A stretch of DNA of 64,000 bases, taken from contig NZ_CP026121.1 in the NCBI RefSeq assembly GCF_003330845.1, positions 2,895,501-2,959,500 of the forward strand, written 5' to 3'. Position numbers and translations under genes: made by a program. This document shows, piece after piece, positions 25,272 to 33,249 of the stretch. The notes under the pieces were generated by a model, which made no database searches, was not told where the DNA came from, and was given only the letters and a program-made list of their open reading frames with translations. Source of the stretch: Streptomyces sp. Go-475 (GTDB lineage Bacteria; Actinomycetota; Actinomycetes; Streptomycetales; Streptomycetaceae). Every line of letters starts with the position of its first letter. Position 1 is the first letter of the stretch.

Positions 25272-25584
25272 GGATGCCTCCTTGGACGCCGGCGGCGCGT
25301 GGCTCGCGCCGGGACGATTCGTAGTCAGTCTCCCCTCATGCCTGGTGGAAGCGCCACCATGTCCCCGTAACGGGCTGGGAGTGTTTTCGACCACATCTGA
25401 TTCATCCCCCGGACCATGGCCTGTTCAAGCCCAGGTGAGCACGGTCTCTCCTTCACACATTCCGAGGGAGCACACACAATGCCCCGTTAGTGTGGTGGTT
25501 CTGCCCCTTCGGTGACCCAACCGTGACCTTGACCCCCCAGGACCACCGCACCGGGGCAGACCGCTGCACCTGGAGGTACCTGTC
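25272..25584. other. Divergent intergenic region, HNH / MscS
   Basis: 313 bases between the HNH gene (reverse) and the mechanosensitive channel (forward). It contains a small hairpin, GGTGG-N5-CCACC, at 25345-25359 and the strong GGAGGT ribosome site of the channel at about 25572. I see no further ORF and no convincing operator. Confidence 0.5.
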
Positions 25585-26694
25585 GTGTCCTTGTCCGTTG
25601 CGGACGCCGTCCTGCTGGCCGCCGGCCCGTCGCCGTCGCCGAGCCCGTCGGATATGCAGTCCCCGAGAGTGCCCTCGCTCCAGGACGCCCAGGAGAGCGC
25701 GACGAACGCCGCCGGCTGGGTCGAGCAGAACTGGTCGACCTGGCTCGCGATCGGGTTGCAGGTCCTGCTGGTCCTGGTCATAGCGGCCGTGCTGAGGGTC
25801 GCGGTGCGGCGGGCGATCACCAAGCTCATAGACCGGATGAGCCGCACGGCGCAGAGCTCGGACGGGAGTCCGCTGGGCGGCCTGCTGGTCAATGTCGAGC
25901 GCCGCCGTCAGCGCTCGCAGGCGATCGGCTCGGTGCTGCGCTCGGTGGCCAGCTTCCTCATCATGGGCACGGCCGCCCTGATGATCCTCTCCGCGTTCAA
26001 CATCAACCTGGCCCCGCTGCTGGCCTCCGCCGGTGTCGCGGGCGTGGCGATCGGTTTCGGCGCCCGCAACCTGGTCACGGACTTCCTCTCCGGCGTCTTC
26101 ATGATCCTGGAGGACCAGTACGGCGTCGGCGACACGATCGACGCGGGCGTCGCCTCCGGCGAGGTGATCGAGGTGGGCCTGCGCGTGACCAAGCTGCGCG
26201 GCGACAACGGCGAGATCTGGTACGTCCGCAACGGCGAGGTCAAGCGCATCGGCAACCTCTCGCAGGGCTGGGCGACGGCCAACGTCGACGTCACGGTCGC
26301 CGCCTCCGAGGACCTGGACAAGGTCAAGGCCACGCTCGACGAGGTCGCCGGGAAGATGGGCGCCGAGGAGCCCTGGAACGAGCTGCTGTGGGGCCCGATC
26401 GAGGTGCTGGGCCTGGACAGCGTCCTGCTGGACTCGATGGTCGTGCGGCTCTCGGCCAAGACGATGCCGGGCAAGTCCCTGACCGTGGAGCGCGAGCTGC
26501 GCTGGCGCGTCAAGCGGGCCTTCGACGCGGCGGACATCAGGATCGTCGGCGGCGCCACGGCCCCGGCGGAGGAGGCGCCCGACGACCCCACGGCGGGGAT
26601 GGCGGCCCCGTCGGCGTACGCGAACACGGCGTCCCCGCAGTCGGCGGCGGCGTCCCCGCTCACGCCCCCCGCGCCGACGAGCACCACGAAGTAG
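25585..26694 (+). CDS. MscS-family mechanosensitive ion channel
   Basis: A 369-aa membrane protein with a GTG start at 25585. After a short Pro/Ser N-terminus there is one helix (about residues 50-72) and another at about 116-135. The pore helix then reads SAGVAGVAIGFGARNLVTDF, the conserved MscS TM3 pattern rich in Gly and Ala. The beta domain (GDTIDAGVASGEVIEVGLRVT) and the alpha/beta C-domain follow. The last 50 residues are Pro/Ala-rich and disordered. It opens under membrane tension to release solutes on osmotic downshift. Confidence 0.94.
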   Translation: MSLSVADAVLLAAGPSPSPSPSDMQSPRVPSLQDAQESATNAAGWVEQNWSTWLAIGLQVLLVLVIAAVLRVAVRRAITKLIDRMSRTAQSSDGSPLGGLLVNVERRRQRSQAIGSVLRSVASFLIMGTAALMILSAFNINLAPLLASAGVAGVAIGFGARNLVTDFLSGVFMILEDQYGVGDTIDAGVASGEVIEVGLRVTKLRGDNGEIWYVRNGEVKRIGNLSQGWATANVDVTVAASEDLDKVKATLDEVAGKMGAEEPWNELLWGPIEVLGLDSVLLDSMVVRLSAKTMPGKSLTVERELRWRVKRAFDAADIRIVGGATAPAEEAPDDPTAGMAAPSAYANTASPQSAAASPLTPPAPTSTTK

Positions 26695-26717
26695 CGGCTC
26701 CGAGGCGAAAGCGGCCC

Positions 26718-26758
26718 GAAGAGGGCGGCACCCGGCAGACCCGGGTGCCGCCCTCTTC
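26718..26758. terminator. Terminator after MscS gene
   Basis: A perfect 18-bp stem (GAAGAGGGCGGCACCCGG / CCGGGTGCCGCCCTCTTC) with a 5-base loop, 24 bp after the stop codon. It is the cleanest terminator in the first half of the window. Confidence 0.92.
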
Positions 26759-26831
26759 ACGTGCCCGGAGCACGCCGAGCCGTCCTCCCTTGACGCCCGC
26801 ACGGCGACGGGCCTACCTTCCTCCCCACCGA

Positions 26832-26846
26832 TAGGAAACTTTCCTA
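26832..26846. promoter_or_regulatory. CsnR-type operator upstream of csnR
   Basis: TAGGAAA-C-TTTCCTA, a perfect palindrome about 85 bp before csnR. As I recall, the ROK repressor CsnR of Streptomyces chitosanase genes binds an AGGAAA-TTTCCT palindrome, and its own operon carries such a box. Autoregulation is therefore likely. Confidence 0.82.
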
Positions 26847-26931
26847 ACAGCGCACCGGACCGCAGCACGCGATGGACTTCCGTCCCCGGTCACCGAGAAG
26901 GTGAGCAACCGAAAGGCAGGTGTGGACACAC

Positions 26932-28143
26932 ATGGCAGGAACCGCCGGCACGCCGGGCACCCCGCGCGTCCTGCGCGCCATGAACGACCGGGCCGCCCTC
27001 GACCTGCTCCTGGAACACGGCCGGCTCTCCCGTACCCGCATCGGCAAGCTCACCGGCCTGTCCAAGCCCACCGCGTCCCAGCTCCTGGCCCGCCTGGAGG
27101 CGGCCGGGCTCGTCCTGGCCACCGGCACCACCGCAGGCCGGCCGGGCCCGCACGCCCAGCTGTACGAGGTCAACCCGGCGGCCGGTCACGCCGCCGGGCT
27201 CGACGTCACCCCCGAGCGGATCCTGGCCGCGGTCGCCGACATCACCGGCCGCACGGTCGGCCGCTTCGAACTGCCCACCCCCGGCAGGCGCACCGGCACC
27301 CCGGTCGTCCAGCAGGTCACCGACGCCCTGGACGGCGCGGTGAAGGCGGCGGGCCTCACCCGGGACGACGTCCACCGCCTGGTCATCGGCACCCCCGGCG
27401 CCTTCGACCCCACCACGGGCCGCCTGCGCTACGCCGCCCACCTGCCCGGCTGGCACTCCCCCACCCTCCTGGACGGGCTCGCCGCCGCCCTGCCGATGCC
27501 CTTCGAGTACGAGAACGACGTCAACCTCGTCGCGCTCGCCGAACAGCGCCTCGGCGCGGCCCGGGGCCACGCGGACTTCGTGCTGCTGTGGAACCAGGAG
27601 GGCCTGGGCGCCGCCCTGGTCCTCGGCGGCCGGCTGCACCGCGGCTGGACCGGCGGCGCGGGCGAGGTCGGCTTCCTGCCCGTGCCGGGCACGCCCCTGG
27701 TCCGCCAGGTCACCAAGGCCAACAGCGGCGGCTACCAGGAGCTGGCCGGCGCCCAGGCCGTCCCGCGCCTGGCCCGCGAACTGGGCATCGAGGACATCCC
27801 CGAGGGCCCGTACACCGAGGCCGCCGCCCACCTGCTGGCCCGGGCGGCACAGAGCGACGACGACGCCCACCGCCGCCTCCTCGAGACCTACGCGACCCGG
27901 CTCGCCACCGGTCTGGCCTCCCTCGTCTCGGTCCTCGACCCCGAGCTCGTCGTCCTGAGCGGCGCGGCCCTCACCTCGGGCGGCGAGGCGCTGCGCGCCC
28001 TCGTCCAGGCCGAGCTGGAGGAGCTGGCCGCGTCCCGCCCGCGCCTGGTCGTGGGCGACGTCCGTGAACACCCCGTGCTGCGCGGCGCGCTGGAGAGCGC
28101 GCTCGCGACCACGCGCGACGAGGTCTTCGACACCTCCCGCTGA
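26932..28143 (+). CDS. csnR: ROK-family transcriptional repressor CsnR
   Basis: A 403-aa protein with an N-terminal winged HTH (about residues 20-70, GRLSRTRIGKLTGLSKPTAS) and a ROK sugar-kinase-like domain (about 85-395). The domain includes ENDVNLVALAE and GAGEVGFLP; the usual ROK zinc cysteines are not evident. ATG 26932 follows AGGTG with 9-base spacing; GTG 26920 is possible. Identity as CsnR rests on three points: the operator upstream, the following GH4 and BadF-type kinase genes (csnH, csnK), and the locus position. In S. coelicolor/lividans, CsnR represses chitosanase genes and its own csnR-K operon until chitosan oligosaccharides appear. Here the transporter genes csnE-F-G are missing directly downstream. 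Confidence 0.85.
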   Translation: MAGTAGTPGTPRVLRAMNDRAALDLLLEHGRLSRTRIGKLTGLSKPTASQLLARLEAAGLVLATGTTAGRPGPHAQLYEVNPAAGHAAGLDVTPERILAAVADITGRTVGRFELPTPGRRTGTPVVQQVTDALDGAVKAAGLTRDDVHRLVIGTPGAFDPTTGRLRYAAHLPGWHSPTLLDGLAAALPMPFEYENDVNLVALAEQRLGAARGHADFVLLWNQEGLGAALVLGGRLHRGWTGGAGEVGFLPVPGTPLVRQVTKANSGGYQELAGAQAVPRLARELGIEDIPEGPYTEAAAHLLARAAQSDDDAHRRLLETYATRLATGLASLVSVLDPELVVLSGAALTSGGEALRALVQAELEELAASRPRLVVGDVREHPVLRGALESALATTRDEVFDTSR

Positions 28144-28144
28144 C

Positions 28145-28258
28145 CCCACCCCCCTCGCCCTCCTCGCCACCGTCCTGGTGATGGCGCCCGTGATCCTCGT
28201 GTTCTTCTGCGCCCAGAAGGCGTTTGCAGAGGGTGTCACGCTCACCGGAGTGAAGGGT
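28145..28258 (+). pseudogene. Remnant of sugar ABC permease C-terminus (csnG scar)
   Basis: The frame directly after the csnR stop reads LALLATVLVMAPVILVFF, then AQKAFAEGVTLTGVKG. This is the hallmark last helix and V-K-G end of MalG-type carbohydrate permeases. There is no start and no upstream part of the gene, and the original stop position reads TGG instead of a stop. In related species csnR is followed by csnE (binding protein), csnF and csnG (permeases) before csnH. This stretch is therefore best read as what is left of csnG after a deletion. It also contains the AAGGG ribosome site of csnH, which may be why it survived. Confidence 0.82.
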
Positions 28259-28265
28259 TGGACGT

Positions 28266-29531
28266 ATGAAACTCACCGTGGTCGGCGGAGGTTCGACCTA
28301 CACCCCCGAACTCGTGGACGGCTTCGCCCGCCTGAGGGACACCCTGCCCGTCGGGGAACTGGTCCTCATGGACCCCGCCGAGGACCGTCTGGCCCTGGTG
28401 GGCGGCCTCGCCCGCCGCATCCTGGCCCGCCAGGGCCACCCCGGCCGGATCACCACCACCACCGACCTGGACGAGGCGGTGGACGGCGCGGACGCGGTCC
28501 TCCTGCAACTCCGCGTGGGCGGCCAGGCGGCCCGCCAACAGGACGAGACCTGGCCCCTGGAGTGCGGCTGCGTGGGCCAGGAGACCACCGGCGCCGGGGG
28601 CCTGGCGAAAGCCCTGCGCACGGTCCCGGTCGTCCTGGACATCGCGGACCGCGTCCGCCGCACCAACCCCCGTGCCTGGATCATCGACTTCACCAACCCG
28701 GTCGGCATCGTGACCCGCGCCCTGCTCCAGGCGGGCCACAGGGCGATCGGCCTGTGCAACGTGGCGATCGGCCTGCAACGCACGTTCGCCCGCCTGCTGG
28801 ACGTCGCGCCCACCGACCTCCACCTGGACCACGTGGGCCTCAACCACCTCACCTGGGAGACGGCGGTCCGCCTGGGCGGCCCGGAGGGCGAGGACGTCCT
28901 GCCGAAGCTGCTGACCGCCCACGGCGACACCATCGCCACCGGCCTCCGCCTCCCGCGCCCCCTGCTCGACACGCTGGGGACGATCCCCTCCTACTACCTG
29001 CGCTACTACTACGCGCACGACGAGGTCGTACGAGACCTCCGGACGAAACCCTCCCGGGCGGCCGAAGTCGCCGACATGGAACGGCGTCTGCTGGAGATGT
29101 ACGCGGACCCGGCCCTGGACGAGAAGCCGGACCTGCTCGCCAAGCGGGGCGGCGCCTACTACTCCGAGGCAGCCGTGGACCTGGCGGCGTCCCTGCTGGG
29201 CAACACGGGCACGCCCTACCAGGTGGTGAACACGCACAACAACGGCACGCTCCCCTTCCTCCCCGACGACGCGGTGATCGAGGTCCAGGCGGCGGTGAGC
29301 GCCAAGGGCGCCTCCCCCCTCCCCGTCCGCCCCGTGGACCCCGTCTACGCGGGCCTGATGGCCAACGTCACGGCCTACGAGCACCTCGCCCTCGAAGCCG
29401 CCCTGCACGGCGGCCGGGACCGCGTCTTCCGCGCCCTGCTCGCCCACCCCCTCATCGGCCAGTACGCGTACGCCGAGACGCTCACCGACCGGCTCGTCGC
29501 ACACAACCGGGAGCACCTCGCGTGGGCCTGA
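28266..29531 (+). CDS. csnH: GH4 family 6-phospho-glycosidase CsnH
   Basis: A 421-aa NAD+ and metal-dependent glycosidase. The Rossmann motif GGGSTYTPE sits near the N-terminus. Family signs are NPVGIVT, the metal-binding Cys in GLCN, and the GLNHLTW histidine. GH4 enzymes cleave phosphorylated glycosides by an oxidation/elimination mechanism. With the next gene (sugar kinase) it should split intracellular phosphorylated chitosan oligosaccharides. It overlaps csnK by 10 bases. With the csnEFG importer gone, its substrate must enter by another route, or the gene is losing its purpose. Confidence 0.9.
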   Translation: MKLTVVGGGSTYTPELVDGFARLRDTLPVGELVLMDPAEDRLALVGGLARRILARQGHPGRITTTTDLDEAVDGADAVLLQLRVGGQAARQQDETWPLECGCVGQETTGAGGLAKALRTVPVVLDIADRVRRTNPRAWIIDFTNPVGIVTRALLQAGHRAIGLCNVAIGLQRTFARLLDVAPTDLHLDHVGLNHLTWETAVRLGGPEGEDVLPKLLTAHGDTIATGLRLPRPLLDTLGTIPSYYLRYYYAHDEVVRDLRTKPSRAAEVADMERRLLEMYADPALDEKPDLLAKRGGAYYSEAAVDLAASLLGNTGTPYQVVNTHNNGTLPFLPDDAVIEVQAAVSAKGASPLPVRPVDPVYAGLMANVTAYEHLALEAALHGGRDRVFRALLAHPLIGQYAYAETLTDRLVAHNREHLAWA

Positions 29532-30493
29532 CCGCACGTGTCCTCGCGATCGACGCGGGCAACAGCAAGACGGACGTCGCGATCGTGACGGCGGACGGAG
29601 AAGTCCTGGCCACGGCACGCGGGGACGGCTTCCGCCCACCGGCCGTGGGCCTCGACACGGCGATGCGAACCCTCGCCGAACCGGTCGCCCAGGCCCTCAC
29701 CACCGCCGGGACGCCCTCGGTCACCCACGTCTCGGCATGCCTGGCCAACGCCGACTTCCCCGTCGAGGAGGACCAGTTGGCGGTGGCCCTGAGGTCGCAC
29801 CACTGGGGCACGACGGTGACGGTCCGCAACGACACCTTCGCGATCCTCCGCGCCGGCGTCACCGAACCCCGGGGTGTCGCGGTCGTCTGCGGCGCGGGCA
29901 TCAACTGCGTGGGCATGCGCCCCGACGGCCGCACCGCCCGCTTCCCCGCACTCGGCAGGGTCTCCGGCGACTGGGGCGGCGGCTGGGGCCTGTCCGAGGA
30001 GGCCCTGTGGCACGCCGCCCGCGCGGAGGACGGCCGCGGCGCCCCCACCGCCCTCGCCCACACCCTCCCCGCCCACTTCGGCCTGCCCTCCATGTACGCC
30101 CTCATCGAGGCCCTGCACCTGGGGCACATCCCACCGCCCCGACGCCACGAACTGACTCCGGTCCTGTTCACCACGGCCGCCGACGGCGACCCGATCGCCC
30201 GCAGGATCGTGGAACGCCAGGCCGAAGAGGTCGTCTCCATGGCGGTGGTGGCCCTGACCCGCCTGGACCTCCTGGCCGAGGAGACCCCCGTCCTCCTGGG
30301 CGGCGGCGTCCTGGCAGCTCGCCACCCACAACTCGACGACCACATCGAGCACTTGCTCAGGAGCCGGGCGCCCAAGGCGGTACCACAGGTGGTGACGGCG
30401 AGCCCGGTCCTGGGGGCGGCATTGCTGGGACTGGACAGGGTGGGGTCCGGAAAGGGAGCACAGGAGCGATTGCGGAGGCACTTCGACGGGTGA
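29522..30493 (+). CDS. csnK: BadF/BadG/BcrA-type sugar kinase CsnK
   Basis: A 323-aa ASKHA-fold kinase. The GTG start at 29522 is inside the end of csnH. The phosphate-1 motif is AIDAGNSKTDVAIV, with VRNDTFAIL and GAGINCVGM as further ATPase-fold segments, and SGDWGGGWGLSEEALW as in N-acetylglucosamine-kinase-like members. In S. coelicolor, CsnK phosphorylates chitosan oligosaccharides, which keeps them in the cell and generates the CsnR effector or CsnH substrate. Assignment is from family plus operon context. Confidence 0.87.
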   Translation: MGLTARVLAIDAGNSKTDVAIVTADGEVLATARGDGFRPPAVGLDTAMRTLAEPVAQALTTAGTPSVTHVSACLANADFPVEEDQLAVALRSHHWGTTVTVRNDTFAILRAGVTEPRGVAVVCGAGINCVGMRPDGRTARFPALGRVSGDWGGGWGLSEEALWHAARAEDGRGAPTALAHTLPAHFGLPSMYALIEALHLGHIPPPRRHELTPVLFTTAADGDPIARRIVERQAEEVVSMAVVALTRLDLLAEETPVLLGGGVLAARHPQLDDHIEHLLRSRAPKAVPQVVTASPVLGAALLGLDRVGSGKGAQERLRRHFDG

Positions 30494-30509
30494 GACGCCA
30501 CCCGGCGTC
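30494..30509. terminator. Short hairpin after csnK
   Basis: GACGCC-ACCC-GGCGTC directly after the stop codon. It is short and lacks a U-tract, so it is only a weak terminator candidate. Confidence 0.35.
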
Positions 30510-30682
30510 CCTTGCCGGCACGAGCGGCCCGTCCCCACGGGAACCGAACCCCCTCCCCCGACGTGTACCTACAAGCGGTGTTGCTTCACGCTGCGATCCG
30601 ATCAAGATCGAGGCAAGGCCGGTGCGGATGTCAGTCCCGGCAGCGATACTTGCGGCGACGGATGACCATGGGGGAGGTCACA

Positions 30683-32143
30683 GTGACATACCCGCCGAAG
30701 AGCAGCACACCACCACCGGGCCCCAACCTGCCCACCCTCCCGGCCGTCCCGGCACAACCGGCACCCCCGGCCGCCCCACCCACCAGCACCAACACCGGCA
30801 CCGGCAGCAGCCCCACCCGCCCCCCCCCCCGCCGCACCGCCTTCGCCGAGGGCCTCGACCAACTCCGCGCCGCGGCCACCACCGAACCCGGCCGCCTCCG
30901 CATCATCGGCGCCCTCCTGGCCCTCCTCGTCATCGCCTTCGGCACCGTCACCGCCTGGCAGATGACCACCCGCGCGGCCGCCGCCGACGACGTTCTCACC
31001 AGCAGCCAGCCCCTCAGCTCCGACGCGGCCGACATCTACCGCTCCCTCGCGGACGCCAACACCGCCGCCTCCAGCGGCTTCCTCGCCGGCGGCCAGGAGA
31101 CGGCCGCCACTCGCGACCGCTACGAGAAAGACATTCGCACGGCCGCCGAGAAACTCGTCAACGCCGCCGCCAACGCCGACCCGGACTCCCCGTCCACCGC
31201 GACGATCGCCGAACTCAACCGGCTCCTCCCGGAGTACAAGGGCCTGGTCGAACGCGCCCGCACCTACAACCGCCAGGGCTTCCCCGTCGGCGGCGCCTAC
31301 CTCCGCTACGCCAACGAGAAGATGCAGCAGCAGATGCTCCCGGCGGCGGAGGACCTGTACAAGAAGGAGAACCAGCGCCTGAGGGCGGACTACGCGGACG
31401 CCACGCCCTACCCCTGGGCGGCCATCGCCCTCGGCATCGCCGCCCTCGCCGCCCTCGCCTGGGCCCAGCGTCGCACGTACCAGCGGACGAACAGGGTCCT
31501 GAACCACGGCCTGGTCGCCGCCACGGCGACGGCGACCGTCGTCCTCCTGTGGCTGGTCGTCGGCCACAGCGTCGCCCGCGCGGGCCTGAACGACTCCTAC
31601 GACCACGGCGTCCGCTCCCTGAACGTCCTGCACGACGCCCGCATCGCCTCCCTCAAGGCCCGGGGCAACGAGAACCTGACGCTGGTGGCCCGCGGCGCCG
31701 AGACGAAGAAGGTCGGCGCCGACACGTACGACGCCTACGACTACGACTTCGGCACGGACATCAAGGCCCTCGCCCGGCACCTGGCGGCAGCCGGGAACCT
31801 CGCCGACGACACCTCCGGCGAACAGCCGGTCACCGCCGCCGTCGGCAACATGAAGGAGTGGCAGAAGCGCCACACCGCGGCCCGCGAACAGGACGAGCAC
31901 GGCAACTACCAGCAGGCACTGGACATGGTCATCGGCCCCGAGGGCGCGACCGGCGAGTGCTTCGACAGCGTCGACAAGAACCTGCACACGGCCCTCGTGC
32001 ACGAGGAAGCCGAGTTCAAGCGCGCGGCCGATGACGGCAGGGACGCCCTGACGGGCCTCGCGGCGGGCGCGGCCGTCCTCGCGGTCCTGGGCGCCGCGGG
32101 CGCGGTCCTGGGCATCGGCCGCAGGCTGTCGGAGTACCGATGA
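30683..32143 (+). CDS. glnX: Four-helix membrane protein, GlnX-like
   Basis: A 486-aa membrane protein. GTG 30683 is chosen because GGGGGAGGT lies 4-5 bases upstream; ATG 30662 has no ribosome site. A Pro/Thr-rich cytosolic N-terminus (residues 1-60) precedes helix 1 (about 73-95) and an extracellular helical domain of about 150 residues. Helices 2 and 3 (about 246-264 and 275-300) follow, then a second extracellular domain and helix 4 (about 454-479). The topology and order glnX-glnH-pknG match the mycobacterial system in which GlnX passes an aspartate/glutamate signal from GlnH to PknG. Sequence similarity was not tested, so the name rests on topology and context. Confidence 0.72.
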   Translation: MTYPPKSSTPPPGPNLPTLPAVPAQPAPPAAPPTSTNTGTGSSPTRPPPRRTAFAEGLDQLRAAATTEPGRLRIIGALLALLVIAFGTVTAWQMTTRAAAADDVLTSSQPLSSDAADIYRSLADANTAASSGFLAGGQETAATRDRYEKDIRTAAEKLVNAAANADPDSPSTATIAELNRLLPEYKGLVERARTYNRQGFPVGGAYLRYANEKMQQQMLPAAEDLYKKENQRLRADYADATPYPWAAIALGIAALAALAWAQRRTYQRTNRVLNHGLVAATATATVVLLWLVVGHSVARAGLNDSYDHGVRSLNVLHDARIASLKARGNENLTLVARGAETKKVGADTYDAYDYDFGTDIKALARHLAAAGNLADDTSGEQPVTAAVGNMKEWQKRHTAAREQDEHGNYQQALDMVIGPEGATGECFDSVDKNLHTALVHEEAEFKRAADDGRDALTGLAAGAAVLAVLGAAGAVLGIGRRLSEYR

Positions 32144-32172
32144 ACGGGCCGAGGACGAGAGGAGGCACGACG

Positions 32173-33201
32173 ATGCGCAGCACGCTCAGGGGCTGGGGCG
32201 GAGTGACCGCGATGGCAGTCGTCTGCGCCCTGGTGGCGTTGATCGCCCTGTGCCTCCCCCGAACCGCCGTCACCGCGGACGGCCGCTCCGCCGCCCCGGC
32301 CACCCACACCGGCCAGGCCACCCGGACCCAGGCGGAGGAGGACTGCGGCTCCCCGGAGAAGCAGACCCTCACCCCGTCCGCCGCGGACGGCGACACCATC
32401 AAGGCGATCAAGAACCGCAAGGGCGAGAAGCGCAAGCTGATCGTCGGCGTCGACCAGAACAGCTACCGCTGGGGCTACCGCAACCCCAACAGCGGCAAGA
32501 CCGCGGAGCTCGAGGGCTTCGACATCGACCTGGTCCACCGCATCGCCGAGGACATCCTCGGCGACCCGGACGCCGTCCAGTTCAAGGCGATCCCGACGAA
32601 CCAGCGCATCCCGGCGATCAAGGACGGCCGCGTGGACATGGTCGTCCGCACGATGACGATCAACTGCGAGCGCATCAAGGACGTCGCCTTCTCCGCGCCC
32701 TACTTCAAGACGGGCCAGCAGGTCCTGGCCCCCAAGTCCTCACCCGTCAAGGGCTACGACGACACGCTCGCGCACCGCAGGATCTGCACGGCGGCGGGCT
32801 CCACGGCGTACTCGACGCTGGAGGAGGACCAGAAGGACGGCGAACTCCCCTCCACCACCGACATCTCCACGACCGTCCCGAACCAACTCGACTGCCTGGT
32901 GCGGCTCCAGCTCGGTGAGGTCGACGCGGTGGTGACCGACGGCGCGCTCGCCGCGAGCCAGGCGGCACAGGATCCCACGGTCCAGCTCAAGGGTGACGCC
33001 TTCACTGCCGAGTACTACGGCGTGGCGATGAAGAAGGACGCCGACGATCTGGTACGCCGGGTCAACCAGATCCTGGTGGACTACCGCAGGGACACGGCGA
33101 ACGGCTGGCAGGCGTCGTACGACAGATGGCTGTCGGCAACACTGGGCAAGGATGCGAGGAAGTCGGAACCCCCGGCACCGCAGTACCTCCGCACGACCTG
33201 A
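32173..33201 (+). CDS. glnH: Extracellular solute-binding protein, GlnH-like (Asp/Glu sensor)
   Basis: A 342-aa family 3 solute-binding protein. ATG 32173 follows GAGAGGAGG; an upstream in-frame ATG at 32140 overlaps the glnX stop. The N-terminal hydrophobic segment (about residues 8-30) anchors or exports it; ALIALC is not a canonical lipobox. Binding-domain signs are LIVGVDQNSYRWG, LEGFDIDLVHRIAEDI and GRVDMVVRTMTI. No ABC permease or ATPase accompanies it, which argues for sensing rather than transport. In mycobacteria the homologous GlnH binds aspartate/glutamate and controls PknG activity through GlnX. Confidence 0.82.
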   Translation: MRSTLRGWGGVTAMAVVCALVALIALCLPRTAVTADGRSAAPATHTGQATRTQAEEDCGSPEKQTLTPSAADGDTIKAIKNRKGEKRKLIVGVDQNSYRWGYRNPNSGKTAELEGFDIDLVHRIAEDILGDPDAVQFKAIPTNQRIPAIKDGRVDMVVRTMTINCERIKDVAFSAPYFKTGQQVLAPKSSPVKGYDDTLAHRRICTAAGSTAYSTLEEDQKDGELPSTTDISTTVPNQLDCLVRLQLGEVDAVVTDGALAASQAAQDPTVQLKGDAFTAEYYGVAMKKDADDLVRRVNQILVDYRRDTANGWQASYDRWLSATLGKDARKSEPPAPQYLRTT

Positions 33202-33249
33202 CCACTGGACCGACCCCCCGACCGGCACTACCGCAGCGAGAGGTGATCG

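Noticed and set aside
25345-25359. Riboswitch or terminator in the HNH/MscS spacer
   Set aside because: Only a 5-bp hairpin with no conserved riboswitch core recognised.
28064-30493. Single 809-aa + strand ORF from csnR end to csnK
   Set aside because: Open only because of high G+C. It strings together a csnR shadow, the csnG scar, a csnH shadow and the true csnK, which starts at 29522.
32173-33201. Canonical glutamate ABC importer
   Set aside because: No permease or ATPase follows the binding protein, and the neighbours are GlnX- and PknG-like.
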